Source: Candidatus Binatia bacterium
GTDB lineage: Bacteria; Desulfobacterota; Binatia; UBA9968
Assembly: GCA_036504975.1 (NCBI GenBank)
Contig: DASXUF010000105.1
Location: 1-64,000, forward strand
Length of the DNA: 64,000 nucleotides
Reading direction: 5' to 3'
Shown here in pieces: positions 1-8,028 of this stretch. The stretch's first letter is position 1. The number at the start of each line of letters is the position of its first letter. The translations under genes were made by a program, and so were the position numbers. The notes under the pieces were generated by a model. It saw only the letters and a program-made list of their open reading frames with translations, ran no database searches and had not been told where the DNA came from.

Positions 1-969
1 GAGGTCGCTCACGGTGAGCCACCGGTCGTTGGTCTCGGAGCTGTAGCGAAAATCCTCGGCAACGGGCCGGCCGACGTGGGCGTTGCCGTTCGTCCAGCCG
101 CCCGAAAGCCAGCCGGGGTTGACGATGAAAAGGTCGTCGAACTCGAGCACGCGGCGCGACTCGTCCTCGGTAAGCAGCACTTCGTGCAATTTTTCTCCGG
201 GACGGATGCCGACGATGTCGTGCCGGCACTCCGGCCCGATGGCGCGCGCCAGGTCTATCAGACGCATGCTCGGAAGCTTCGGAACGAAGATCTCGCCGCC
301 CTGCGTCATGCCCAGACAATTGATGACGAACGCGACGGCCTGGTCGAGGGCGATCCAAAAACGGGTCATGCGCGGATCGGTGATCGGCAAGACGCCTTTC
401 CCCCGCTGCGCAAGAAAAAACGGAATCACGCTGCCGCGGCTGCCGATGACGTTGCCGTAGCGCACCACGGCGAAGCGGGTCTCGCGCGCGCCCGCGTAGA
501 CGCCGGCGCCGATGAACAGCTTGTCGGCGCAGAGCTTGGTCGCGCCGTAGAGATTGATCGGATTGACCGCCTTGTCGCTCGACAGCGCGATCACCCGGCG
601 CACGCCGCAGTCGATGGCGGCGTCGATGATGTTGGCCGCGCCGATGACGTTGGTCTTGATCACTTCGAGCGGATTGTACTCGGCGGTCGGCACCTGCTTC
701 AGCGCGGCGGCATGGACCACGACATCGACGCCCTCGAAGGCGCGATGCAAACGGTCCCGGTCGCGCACGTCGCCGATGAAGCAGCGGATCGCGGGATAAC
801 GCGCTTCGGGAAACCGCCGCATCATGTCGAGCTGCTTCACTTCATCGCGGCTGAAGACGATCAGCTTCCGCGGCCGATGGAGCGATAGCACCGTCTCGAT
901 GAACTTTTGGCCGAACGAGCCGGTGCCGCCGGTCACCAGAATAACTTGATTATCGAATCCGTGAGACAT
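1..969 (-). CDS. pseB: UDP-GlcNAc 4,6-dehydratase, PseB/FlaA1-type, partial at window edge
   Basis: Translating the minus strand from the ATG at 969 gives an open frame to the window edge (323 codons, no stop), so the C-terminus is missing. Seen: a Rossmann nucleotide motif TGGTGSFG at residues 13-20, the SSDKAVNP signature near 130-137 and the Y-x3-K active-site pair YGATK at 141-145. These define the short-chain dehydratase/epimerase group that makes the first pseudaminic-acid intermediate used to glycosylate flagellin. An AAGGTG ribosome site precedes the ATG. The flagellar setting supports PseB over a general polysaccharide enzyme, but an O-antigen role cannot be excluded. A perfect -24/-12 motif lies 19 bases upstream of the start. 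Confidence 0.9.
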   Translation of the reverse strand, partial: MSHGFDNQVILVTGGTGSFGQKFIETVLSLHRPRKLIVFSRDEVKQLDMMRRFPEARYPAIRCFIGDVRDRDRLHRAFEGVDVVVHAAALKQVPTAEYNPLEVIKTNVIGAANIIDAAIDCGVRRVIALSSDKAVNPINLYGATKLCADKLFIGAGVYAGARETRFAVVRYGNVIGSRGSVIPFFLAQRGKGVLPITDPRMTRFWIALDQAVAFVINCLGMTQGGEIFVPKLPSMRLIDLARAIGPECRHDIVGIRPGEKLHEVLLTEDESRRVLEFDDLFIVNPGWLSGGWTNGNAHVGRPVAEDFRYSSETNDRWLTVSDL

Positions 970-987
970 GGTTCACCTTTTCTTTAC

Positions 988-1002
988 GCAAACCGAGTGC
1001 CA
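988..1002 (-). promoter_or_regulatory. sigma-54 type -24/-12 site upstream of pseB
   Basis: On the minus strand the sequence reads TGGCAC-N5-TTGC, an exact match to the RpoN consensus with correct GG-to-GC spacing. The predicted transcript start is only about 7 bases before the pseB ATG, cutting into the ribosome site. The motif is strong but the geometry is tight. Confidence 0.55.
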
Positions 1003-1075
1003 CGCCGGCGGGGAAACTTTTACCCGCGAGAAGCGCGTACCTGTGCTGGAGCAAGATAGAGGCCAGGGGGAAATC

Positions 1076-1112
1076 AGGAGTTAGGATTAGGAATTAGGAG
1101 TTGGGGAGGCGG
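1076..1112. repeat. TTAGGAN short-period repeat at the 3' end of the HDOD-kinase gene
   Basis: Imperfect 7-8 base units of the form TTAGGA(A/G)T run through the stop codon at 1087-1089, so the extreme C-terminus of the kinase is written in repeat DNA. Confidence 0.55.
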
Positions 1113-3417
1113 AAGTCCGAGTTGAGGGAGTAGGTTCCCCCAGCGGAATCCGTACGCTGAAGGTCGAGCCTTGCCCCACCTGGCTTTCGACGGCGATGGT
1201 GCCGTCGACGAGCTCGAGCAGACGCCGCGCCGTGTAAAGCCCGAGGCCGAGACCGCCATAAGTGCGGGAATCGCCGTCATCGATTTGACGGAAGCGGTCG
1301 AAAATGACTTCTCGGTCTTTTTCTTCGATGCCGATGCCCGTGTCTTTGACGAAGATCTCGATGCCACCTTCCACGCCGGCCGCGCCCAGGACGATCGTTC
1401 CTTGCTGGGTAAATTTTGCCGCGTTGTCGAGCAAGCAGGTCACCACCTGCTTGAGCCGCCTGGGATCGGTATAGACCGTCGGCAGCGGCATGCGGTAGTC
1501 GCGCTCGAACGCGATGGGCTTGCCCTCCAACAACGTCAGCGCCGGCTCGGCGGTTTCGTCGAGCAGCGCGGGAAGATCGACCGCCTCGCGCCGCGCCTTG
1601 AGAAGATTTCCTTCAAGCTGCGAGAGGTCGAGGATATTGTCGATCATGGTGAGCAGGTGCTTGGCGGCCTTCATGACCTTTTTCATGCCTTCGCGGATCT
1701 GCGGCGTCGTCTCGCCGAAGATGTTGTTCAGGATCATGCCGGGATAGGCCATGATGATGCTGAGCGGCGTGCGCAGCTCGTGCGAGACGATGTGGAGAAA
1801 TTTTTCTTTGACGCGAAGCGCTTCCTGAAGCGCCTGGTTCAACTTCTGAAACGTGACGGCCTTCTCTTCCGATTCGCGGTACAGGCGCGCGTTTTCCAGG
1901 GCCACGGCCGTCAGGCCGACGAACGTGTTGAAGTAGCCGATGTCCTGCGGGCTCCATTGCCGCTCGCGGCGGCAGTGGACCGACAGCACCGCGATCGATT
2001 TTCCGGCCCACTCGACCGGCAGCAACAGGTGGGCGCGGTAACCGGCCGCGGCGAAAAAATCTTTTTCCCACGACGCCGGCGCCCGGTCGAGGTCGGCGAT
2101 CACGAGCGCCTCCTTCATCTCCGCCACCCAGCCCGCGAGGCTCCTTTTCTGGGGAATGGTTTTGCCTAGAAGACCCTCGATTCCGGCCGCGCCGGCCACT
2201 TCAAAGCCGTCGTCTTTGGGCACGAGCACCTCCGCCGCATCCGCGCCGAGCAGTTTCATCGCGTGCGCGGCGACGTTCGGGAGCAGCTCGTCCAATCCGG
2301 CGAGAACCGCGATCTGCTTTCCGGCGTCGACGAAACGGGAGAGATAGGCGCTCGTCTGGACCGCGGCAGGCGCCAGGGGCGCGGGACGGGACGGCGCTTT
2401 TTCACCGGCGCGCGCGCCGTTCGGCTTGCTTTCTTTTCTTGCGGCCGGCTTTTTCCATCCCATGGCTGAGGCGAAAAGCTCCCGGCTCTTTTCAATCTCG
2501 ACCACCACCGGTCCGATCATCTCGCGGCATTCATCCTCCGTCACTCGGAGCAGCTCCCAGACGGATTCGTCGATGGCTCCGGCGCCGCGCTCCCCGCCGT
2601 TGCCGATCTCGGAACTCTCGCACAGAAAATCGGCCACGTGAACGATGGCGACGATCTGGCGCACCGTTTCGTCGGCGTCGCGCGGCACCTCCAGCGGCGT
2701 GCGGTGAAACGCAATCGAGTATCTGAGGAGCGGCGGAAACCCCCATTGATTGGCCGCCGCCTGTCCGACGACGGCGTGGTCGGTGCCGAGCGTCCGGTGC
2801 TCGGCCTCGGAGAGCGAAAGCCCCTCGGCCGCCGTGATCTCGACCGCCTGCAGAAGCTCCTTTTTAAAAAAGCGGTACAGTAAGACCTTGCCCATGTCGT
2901 GGAGCAGCCCGGCGATGAAGGCTTCTTCCGGCGTGCGGTGCCTGAGACGCGTCGCGATGGCGCGGGCCCAGACGCCGCAGCCCAAGCAGTGCTCCCATAA
3001 TTGTCCGATGCTGAGAGTCTCGTTGTCGTCCTCGGGAAAGGAGCCGAAGGTGAACAGCGTCAACGCCAGCGAGGCGATCGCGTCCATGCCGAGGATGGCG
3101 ACCGCTTGCGACACCGTCGTCACCTCGCGCGACTGGCCGTAAAACGGAGAGTTGGCGATTCTCAGCAGGCGGGCGGTGAAGGCCTGATCGAGGACGATGA
3201 CCTTCGCCATGTCGCGCGCGCCGGCCCTCTCGTCCCAGGCGACCTCGAGGATCTTCATCGCCACCGGAGAGAACGGGAGCTGGGTGACGCGCTCGATGAC
3301 TCGATCGACCCGGTGCACGCGAGCGGAGGAGCCGTGCTCGGGAATGATCCTATGGAAAGGAGTGAGGTCGGGCGCGACGGCGCCGGGTGATTTTCTTGCT
3401 CGATTTAAACCGTCCAT
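1087..3417 (-). CDS. HDOD-GAF-histidine kinase hybrid regulator
   Basis: This 776-residue soluble protein has three parts. An HDOD domain spans about 40-265 and keeps an HD pair at 173-174 (LLHDMGKVLL). A Pro/Ala-rich linker is followed by a GAF-like sensor domain near 360-515. A histidine kinase core carries the H-box FLHIVSHELRTP (phosphoacceptor His about 546), an N-box LLDNAAKF, and DTGIGI and GGLGLGLY glycine boxes. No membrane segment is visible, so it should sense a cytoplasmic signal. No cognate receiver is adjacent. It resembles the HDOD-receiver protein at 23171-24514 in its HDOD part. The last residues and stop are encoded by a short TTAGGA-type repeat at 1076-1110. Signal and output are unknown. 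Confidence 0.85.
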   Translation of the reverse strand: MDGLNRARKSPGAVAPDLTPFHRIIPEHGSSARVHRVDRVIERVTQLPFSPVAMKILEVAWDERAGARDMAKVIVLDQAFTARLLRIANSPFYGQSREVTTVSQAVAILGMDAIASLALTLFTFGSFPEDDNETLSIGQLWEHCLGCGVWARAIATRLRHRTPEEAFIAGLLHDMGKVLLYRFFKKELLQAVEITAAEGLSLSEAEHRTLGTDHAVVGQAAANQWGFPPLLRYSIAFHRTPLEVPRDADETVRQIVAIVHVADFLCESSEIGNGGERGAGAIDESVWELLRVTEDECREMIGPVVVEIEKSRELFASAMGWKKPAARKESKPNGARAGEKAPSRPAPLAPAAVQTSAYLSRFVDAGKQIAVLAGLDELLPNVAAHAMKLLGADAAEVLVPKDDGFEVAGAAGIEGLLGKTIPQKRSLAGWVAEMKEALVIADLDRAPASWEKDFFAAAGYRAHLLLPVEWAGKSIAVLSVHCRRERQWSPQDIGYFNTFVGLTAVALENARLYRESEEKAVTFQKLNQALQEALRVKEKFLHIVSHELRTPLSIIMAYPGMILNNIFGETTPQIREGMKKVMKAAKHLLTMIDNILDLSQLEGNLLKARREAVDLPALLDETAEPALTLLEGKPIAFERDYRMPLPTVYTDPRRLKQVVTCLLDNAAKFTQQGTIVLGAAGVEGGIEIFVKDTGIGIEEKDREVIFDRFRQIDDGDSRTYGGLGLGLYTARRLLELVDGTIAVESQVGQGSTFSVRIPLGEPTPSTRTSASPTPNS

Positions 3418-3428
3418 CTAGTCTGCTC

Positions 3429-3460
3429 AGTTTCAGGTTTCGAGCTGCGGGTTTCGCGGC
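3429..3460. repeat. GTTTCNG short-period repeat
   Basis: Units TTTCAGG, TTTCGAG and GTTTCGC lie in the gap between the unknown gene at 3486 and the HDOD-kinase start. They match the unit found in frame inside cheA (43264-43305). Confidence 0.45.
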
Positions 3461-3485
3461 TCATCGGCGTTCATGTTTTCGTCGC

Positions 3486-4004
3486 CTAAAAACTTGATCC
3501 TTCGACGCGCTCAGGATCAACCCTGTCCTCGACTCTGAGGGAAGAGCCCTGAGCCTCGGAATCGAACGAGAGCGAGGCCGAAGGGGTTAAAACACCAGGC
3601 TCGAAACTGCCTTTCTCGGCACTGCCGGAGTTCGCGTGGGCCATTGGTCCCGCCGGGTGTGCCGCGCGCGATTTGTTCTTCAAGCCGAGGAGGCCGCTGC
3701 GCAGATATTCAGCGTCGATTCCCAGCGTCGCGCATATGTTTTCGAAGGAAAATAACCAGTCGCCGTCGGGGTCGAAAATCCAGCTATCGACCTCTTCGAA
3801 TTCTCCGTTGGGCTTGCCTTTCGCGTCGCCGACGTGCCTTCGATAGCACTCGACGGCGTCTTCCAGGACCGCCCACATTAGCCTTATTTCAGGCTCGATC
3901 GGCGTCTTTCGGCGCAGCAGGTCGAAATACTGCACCGGCAGAAGCGCGTCAGGCCCGAATAAGCCAAATACCTTTTCTTTCAAGCGCATTTCGGCATGTT
4001 CCAT
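3486..4004 (-). CDS. conserved-looking protein of unknown function, sigma-28 dependent
   Basis: 172 residues, no signal peptide or membrane segment. The first roughly 115 residues look like a compact domain: YFDLLRRKTPIEPE near 27-40, then AVLEDAVECYRRHV, then DWLFSFENICATLG near 81-94. I recall similar small unknown proteins in Nitrospirota/NC10-type genomes but could not check. The remaining 55 residues are low-complexity and are encoded by a palindromic CCTTCGAC-type repeat (3496-3590), so the tail looks acquired. The ATG at 4004 has a good AGAGGGG ribosome site. A near-perfect sigma-28 promoter at 4026-4052 places it in the late flagellar regulon, next to csrA-fliW. A motility or flagellar accessory role is inferred from regulation and position only. 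Confidence 0.7.
   Translation of the reverse strand: MEHAEMRLKEKVFGLFGPDALLPVQYFDLLRRKTPIEPEIRLMWAVLEDAVECYRRHVGDAKGKPNGEFEEVDSWIFDPDGDWLFSFENICATLGIDAEYLRSGLLGLKNKSRAAHPAGPMAHANSGSAEKGSFEPGVLTPSASLSFDSEAQGSSLRVEDRVDPERVEGSSF
3496..3590. repeat. CCTTCGAC-type palindromic dispersed repeat, copy 1
   Basis: Begins GATCCTTCGACGCGCTCAGG and ends its first arm with AGGATC at 3513-3518, then continues with inverted partial copies (CCCTGAGCC, GGCCGAAGG). Related copies are at 15876-15962 and 48152-48172. This copy lies inside the 3' end of the unknown 172-residue gene. Confidence 0.65.
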
Positions 4005-4025
4005 CGCAGAAACCCCTCTACTGCA

Positions 4026-4052
4026 TTTTCGGCTGATGGGACCGAAACTTTA
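4026..4052 (-). promoter_or_regulatory. sigma-28 (FliA) promoter of the 172-residue unknown gene
   Basis: Minus strand: TAAAGTTT, 11-base spacer, GCCGAAAA. The -35 half is identical to the enterobacterial consensus and the -10 half matches 7 of 8. The predicted start is 5-7 bases downstream, leaving about 15 bases of leader with the ribosome site. Confidence 0.85.
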
Positions 4053-4055
4053 GGA

Positions 4056-4496
4056 TTAGCGGGGATTAATCAAAGGATAGCGGAGCGGATAGTGCTCGAC
4101 GACGAGCTGGAGCCCCAGGCTGGAGGACGGGTTCAGGAGAATCGGGCCTTGCAGATTGGCGGTGATGTCTTCGACGCGCTCGCGCAAGGTGACGATGACA
4201 AAAACCGACAGGTCGGCCGGCGAGCCGGCGCGGAGGACGGCCAGCGCCTCCGGCGGCGGCTTGAGCGCATAATCGGAGACTATGGAATGCGGCGAAACCA
4301 GGGGGAAGCAGAGGTCGTCCTCCTCGGCCTGGAGAACGAAGAAGGGCGACGCGCTTCCATCCCCCGGTTGATACGGGCTCAGAATAAAATTTCGCTGCGA
4401 GGAAAACCCCAAGAGGCCGTCGGGAAAGAACAACCGCCTCTCCCCCCTGGATGGGATCGCGATAGCGTCGATATCCTGCTTTGCCGGACTAGCCAC
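4056..4496 (-). CDS. fliW: flagellar assembly factor FliW (CsrA antagonist)
   Basis: 146 residues, usual FliW length. FLFPDGLLGF-like text (LFFPDGLLGFSS near 22-33) and VFVIVTLRE near 98-106 are family landmarks. FliW binds CsrA allosterically and also binds flagellin, so translation of flagellin is coupled to secretion. The GTG start at 4496 overlaps the csrA stop by 8 bases. It is the last gene of the flgM-flgN-flgK-flgL-csrA-fliW string. The stop at 4056 lies only 3 bases from the sigma-28 site of the next gene, and I see no terminator between them. Confidence 0.92.
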   Translation of the reverse strand: MASPAKQDIDAIAIPSRGERRLFFPDGLLGFSSQRNFILSPYQPGDGSASPFFVLQAEEDDLCFPLVSPHSIVSDYALKPPPEALAVLRAGSPADLSVFVIVTLRERVEDITANLQGPILLNPSSSLGLQLVVEHYPLRYPLINPR

Positions 4497-4746
4497 TTGA
4501 GCCTTCCCCCTTTTCCGCGTGCCAGCGTTTGGCCAGGGCCTCGAGCGGCAACGCGTCCCCGAGACCTTTTGCCGCGGCGCTGTTCTCTTCTTTGAGCGCT
4601 TTCAGAATCTCCTCGCGCAACACGCGCACGTGCTGCGGGGCGGTGATCCCGAGCTTCACCTGGCCGCCCGCGGCGGCGACCACCGTGACGACGATATCGT
4701 CGCCGATCGTGATGCTTTCACCGGGCCGGCGTGCAAGAACGAGCAT
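4489..4746 (-). CDS. csrA: carbon storage regulator CsrA (translational repressor)
   Basis: 85 residues. The opening MLVLARRPGESITIGDDI and the later GQVKLGITAP and V.R.EI pattern are diagnostic. The RNA-binding core ends near residue 60. An acidic/basic extension of about 25 residues (EALAKRWHAEKGEGSSG) follows, typical of the flagellar, FliW-regulated CsrA type. It represses flagellin mRNA by binding GGA motifs at the ribosome site; the flagellin gene is outside the window. It starts 6 bases after the flgL stop, so the two are cotranscribed. Confidence 0.95.
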   Translation of the reverse strand: MLVLARRPGESITIGDDIVVTVVAAAGGQVKLGITAPQHVRVLREEILKALKEENSAAAKGLGDALPLEALAKRWHAEKGEGSSG

Positions 4747-4752
4747 GGCATT

Positions 4753-5661
4753 CTAACGGAGGAAATCGAGGATGCTCGGCTGGATCGCCCGAGCCGACGA
4801 CTGGAGGGCCGCCTGGAAAGCCTGCTGGAGAAGGGCGAAGTCCGAAAAGACTTTGATCGCGTCGATGTCCTCTATTTTAGAGCGCGTCTCCGTGGTCCTG
4901 AGCTTCATGATCTCCAGGCCGGCGCGCGCCGTGTTCAAAGTCTCCAAACGCGCGCCGATCTCGGCGCGAAAACCGTGGACTTGATTCAATCCGCTGTCGA
5001 GCCGTCCGATCTGCGTGGTGATTCCGTTTGGGCCGGCGACGTCATTGGCGTTGAGCGCGGTCTCGAGGTCGGAAAGAGTGTCGAAGAGGTCGGTGCCGCC
5101 AGCCACTCCCACTCCCTGGAAGAGCTTGTCGCCGGGCAAGTTGATGGCGACGTTGGTGGAGCTGTCGGCCTGAATGAATATGTCGTTGCTGTCGCCGCTG
5201 TAAGTGACGACTCCAGCCGCCAGGGCGAAAGGCGCCGCGCCGTTGACAAAGCCGGCGAACATGTAACGGTTCTCCAGCTTGGCGTTGCCGAGAGCGACGA
5301 GCCGGGACAAGAGCTGATGCACTTCGGCGGCGGCGTTCGCCCGATCCTGCGCCGACATCGCGCCGTTCGCCATCGCCACGGCCAGTTCCCTGGCCCGGTT
5401 GAGAACGTCGTCGACGTCGCCCAGGACCGAATCGGTCTGATTGAGAAACGGCAGCGCGCTGTCGATATTTTTTTGATACTGGTCAAGCGAGGCCTGGAAG
5501 CTTTTGAGATCGACGGCGCGGGCCGCGCCGAACGGATCGTCCGAGAGCCGGTTGATGCGCTTGCCCGAAGAGATCTGCTCCTGCACCGCCGCCAGCCTGC
5601 GCATGGCCTGCTGGACGTTCTCCTGGACCTGATTCGCGAGCGATTGATTGCTGACACGCAT
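4753..5661 (-). CDS. flgL: flagellar hook-filament junction protein FlgL (HAP3)
   Basis: 302 residues. The flagellin-like N-terminus (MRVSNQSLANQVQENVQ, then QEQISSGKRINRLSDDP near 27-43) and the C-terminal helix (DFALLQQAFQAALQSSARAIQPSILDFL) are the two coiled segments that pack into the hook-filament junction. The central region is the exposed domain. It is exported by the flagellar type III apparatus and carries no signal peptide. Gene order flgM-N-K-L is standard. The 42-base gap to flgK is filled by TTTTTAC heptads. Confidence 0.95.
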   Translation of the reverse strand: MRVSNQSLANQVQENVQQAMRRLAAVQEQISSGKRINRLSDDPFGAARAVDLKSFQASLDQYQKNIDSALPFLNQTDSVLGDVDDVLNRARELAVAMANGAMSAQDRANAAAEVHQLLSRLVALGNAKLENRYMFAGFVNGAAPFALAAGVVTYSGDSNDIFIQADSSTNVAINLPGDKLFQGVGVAGGTDLFDTLSDLETALNANDVAGPNGITTQIGRLDSGLNQVHGFRAEIGARLETLNTARAGLEIMKLRTTETRSKIEDIDAIKVFSDFALLQQAFQAALQSSARAIQPSILDFLR

Positions 5662-5670
5662 GGTTGATTC

Positions 5671-5706
5671 TTTTTTTTTACTTTTTACTTTTGACTTTTT
5701 ACTTTA
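5671..5706. repeat. TTTTTAC heptad array between flgK and flgL
   Basis: About five units TTTTTAC/TTTTGAC in tandem. They fill the gap from the flgK stop to just before the flgL ribosome site. Same family as the arrays at 10750-10777, 10825-10856, 48132-48145 and 50096-50140. Confidence 0.75.
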
Positions 5707-7101
5707 TCTGACCATTCCCAAAATCGTCTGGTACATCTCGTCGCCGGTTTTGACCAGGACCGAGGCGGCCTCGAAGGCGCGTTGAAACATGATCATCTTG
5801 GTCATCTCTTCCTCCAGGCTGACGCCGGAAAGCCCGTCGCGCCGGACCTGCGCCTGGTTGAGCAGCGCCTCTTGGAAATCTAAGTTGCGCTCGGCGGCCT
5901 CCGCCTTAATGCCGACGTCTTGCACCAGGGACACGTAATATTCGTTGAACGTCTGGTTGCCGAGAACGGGGAACGCCGTGTTGCGCAGATTCGCCATCGC
6001 CAGCGCGTTGCCGTTGTCGCCGGGCACGCCGGCGGCGGTGGCCGAGGCGGCGATCAGATTCGTGTCGGCCGCGACGGCGGCCGTGATCTGGAGGCTGTTG
6101 GCCGCGCCAGCGACGGCGCCGATCGGGTTGAAGAAGTTGCCGCCGGCCGCGCCGTTCAAGTCGAAGCCCGCCGCATGCTGGACATTGACCTCATCGGCGA
6201 TGGTCTTGGCCAACTGATCGAGCCGCCCGATCATGCTCGGAAGCTCCTGGTCGCGCATCGTGAGAACGCCGCCGAGCTCGCCCCGAGTAAAAAACGTCGT
6301 CGCGTCGAAAGTGAGTCCCGACGGGCTCCGGTAGTCAACGGTATGGAGTCCGTTGAGTCCGACGTTGCTGGCATCGAGCGTAGCGGCGCGGTCGCCGCTC
6401 ACGAGCAAGAGCCCGCCCGACGTGACGGTGACCTGCCCCTGGGCGCCTTCGGTGATCGTCGCGCCGGTCAGGCGGGAAATATCCTGGAGCAGGAGCTGGC
6501 GCTGGTCCCTCAAATCGTTCGCCGGCTGCCCCGCCGCTTCGGCGGCGGCAATCTGCCGGTTGTAATCGGCGATCTGCGCCAGCACCGAATTCACCTGGCC
6601 GACAACTTGGCCGACGTCTTTGTCCAAATTGAACTGCGCGTTGCTGAGCATGCCGCGCGCCTGGCGCAAGCGGTCTCCCAGTGCATTCGCCTTGCCGATC
6701 AATGCCGTCCGCTCGGCCTGCCCGCCCGGATTATTCGACAGAGCGGACCAGGCGTTGAAAAAATTGTCGAGCGCCTCTTCGACTCCGCCGGCGACCGGGA
6801 AAGCGTCCTGGACTGCGCCGAGAGCGCGCGCCGCGGCCTGGGAAAAACCCCACTCGCCGTGGCGGCCGAGAAGCTCCGTTTCGGCGAACCGATCTACGAC
6901 GCTTCTGACGCTTTCGACCGAGACGCCGTTGCCGAGCAGGAGCTGGCCGTACGTGATCGGAAAAGATGTAGAGAGAATCAAGCGCTGGCGCGAAAAGCCG
7001 GGAGTGTTGACGTTGGCGATGTTATGACTGGTGGTTTGAATCCCCTGCTGATGGGCCTGCATGCCCCGCGCCGCGATGAAAAGACTGGTCAGGATAGACA
7101 T
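5704..7101 (-). CDS. flgK: flagellar hook-associated protein FlgK (HAP1)
   Basis: 465 residues. The N-terminal rod/hook motif (LFIAARGMQAHQQGIQTTSHNIANVNTPGFSRQR; the NIANVNTPGF part is the signature) and the C-terminal YVSLVQDVG...QRAFEAASVLVKTGDEM helices are characteristic. Length is near the short end for FlgK. It forms the first junction zone between hook and filament and is secreted with the chaperone FlgN, whose gene ends 5 bases upstream. Confidence 0.95.
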   Translation of the reverse strand: MSILTSLFIAARGMQAHQQGIQTTSHNIANVNTPGFSRQRLILSTSFPITYGQLLLGNGVSVESVRSVVDRFAETELLGRHGEWGFSQAAARALGAVQDAFPVAGGVEEALDNFFNAWSALSNNPGGQAERTALIGKANALGDRLRQARGMLSNAQFNLDKDVGQVVGQVNSVLAQIADYNRQIAAAEAAGQPANDLRDQRQLLLQDISRLTGATITEGAQGQVTVTSGGLLLVSGDRAATLDASNVGLNGLHTVDYRSPSGLTFDATTFFTRGELGGVLTMRDQELPSMIGRLDQLAKTIADEVNVQHAAGFDLNGAAGGNFFNPIGAVAGAANSLQITAAVAADTNLIAASATAAGVPGDNGNALAMANLRNTAFPVLGNQTFNEYYVSLVQDVGIKAEAAERNLDFQEALLNQAQVRRDGLSGVSLEEEMTKMIMFQRAFEAASVLVKTGDEMYQTILGMVR

Positions 7102-7106
7102 GGCGG

Positions 7107-7592
7107 TTAGACTTTGCCTTGAATCAGGCCCGACGACGGGCGCGAAGCGCCTGCGGCTCCCTGCTCGCCGTAAAGACGCACCTCGGGAAGCGTCAATGGA
7201 CTCAACGCTTCGCGAATGTGACCCAGAAGATTTTCCATCAAGCTCAAAAGGCTCTTTTCCTCCGCCTGAAGCTGCGCATAGACGCGGCGCGCCTGCTCGC
7301 GGAGACGGCTAAGCTCGGTTGCTTGCTCGGCCGATGAAGCGCGGCCCAGGATCGCTTGCAGCGATAAGTTGGTATCCCCGCCGCCGAGTTGGCTCGTGAT
7401 CCGCTGTCTTTTTTCCTCGACGGCGCCGAGATTCAACAGCAGCGCCTCGCGGCTCTCGATGCGCTCGATCAGCGTTGAGATCTGCCATGCCAGGATCGCT
7501 TTCCGCTGGGCGGACAAATTGTCCAGCAGGTCCTGGCCCAGCGAGATCTCTTCGCCGATGGCCGCGGCCAATTCCGTAAGATCCTGAGTCAT
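7107..7592 (-). CDS. flgN: FlgN-family export chaperone
   Basis: 161 residues, almost wholly helical with heptad patterning (LTELAAAIGEEISLGQDLLDNL then LSRLREQARRVYAQLQAEEKSLLSLMENLL). This matches the FlgN chaperone fold for FlgK/FlgL. Primary-sequence conservation in this family is low, so the call rests partly on position between flgM and flgK. A flexible tail follows residue 140. Confidence 0.85.
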   Translation of the reverse strand: MTQDLTELAAAIGEEISLGQDLLDNLSAQRKAILAWQISTLIERIESREALLLNLGAVEEKRQRITSQLGGGDTNLSLQAILGRASSAEQATELSRLREQARRVYAQLQAEEKSLLSLMENLLGHIREALSPLTLPEVRLYGEQGAAGASRPSSGLIQGKV

Positions 7593-7601
7593 TGAAAGTT
7601 T

Positions 7602-7928
7602 TTACTCCTTGCCCTGCTTGCCCAAGAGACGGGCGACTTCGCTGCGGGCGACGCTCTTCGCCACCTCTTCCGCTTCCACGTGGTAAGTGCCCGCGGCGAT
7701 CTGTTCTTTGATTTTGTCGACCTTCTCGGCCCGAAGCTCATCGCCTTTGCCGGCCAGCTCGGCGGCCTTCTGCAAATGCCGCGCTTCATCGGAGATGCTG
7801 ATCTTGGCGGTCTCGCCGGCTTGCTGGGCGCCTTTCTCCCCTTCTCCGCGCGCTGGGGCGACGCTTTTATCGTTCTGGACGTGCTGCGAGATGCCGGGAT
7901 CGATAAGATCTTTACCGGTGATCTTCAT
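7602..7928 (-). CDS. flgM: anti-sigma-28 factor FlgM
   Basis: 108 residues. A disordered N-terminal half is followed by a sigma-binding half with ISISDEARHLQKAAEL near 43-58 and VDKIKEQIAAGTYHVEAEEVAKSV near 69-92, both hallmark FlgM segments. It holds FliA inactive until the hook-basal body is complete, then leaves through the export gate. It heads the operon flgM-N-K-L-csrA-fliW and carries its own sigma-28 promoter at 7995-8021, giving feedback control. The leader is about 60 bases. Confidence 0.93.
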   Translation of the reverse strand: MKITGKDLIDPGISQHVQNDKSVAPARGEGEKGAQQAGETAKISISDEARHLQKAAELAGKGDELRAEKVDKIKEQIAAGTYHVEAEEVAKSVARSEVARLLGKQGKE

Positions 7929-7948
7929 GTCTTGTTCTCCTCTTTTTC

Positions 7949-8025
7949 GTTAAAGCGCGGGACCGCCGATGTTATCGGGGTCCTACATCTGTTTACATCG
8001 GCGCCTACGCCTGTTTCTTTAACGA
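7949..8025. repeat. imperfect long palindrome overlapping the flgM promoter
   Basis: Outer arms CGTTAAAG and CTTTAACG, and inner arms GCCGATGT and ACATCGGC, are nested around a short centre. The inner right arm is the -10 element of the flgM sigma-28 promoter, and its mirror image lies within the leader. Confidence 0.6.
7995..8021 (-). promoter_or_regulatory. sigma-28 promoter of flgM
   Basis: Minus strand: TAAAGAAA, 11-base spacer, GCCGATGT. It has the correct -35 core TAAA and the -10 core GCCGAT at exact spacing. Confidence 0.85.
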
Positions 8026-8028
8026 AAT

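Noticed and set aside
3461..3488. A sigma-28 site upstream of the HDOD-kinase (TCATCGGC at 3461-3468)
   Set aside because: The matching -35 half is absent at 11 bases; the gene is more likely read from the promoter at 4026-4052.
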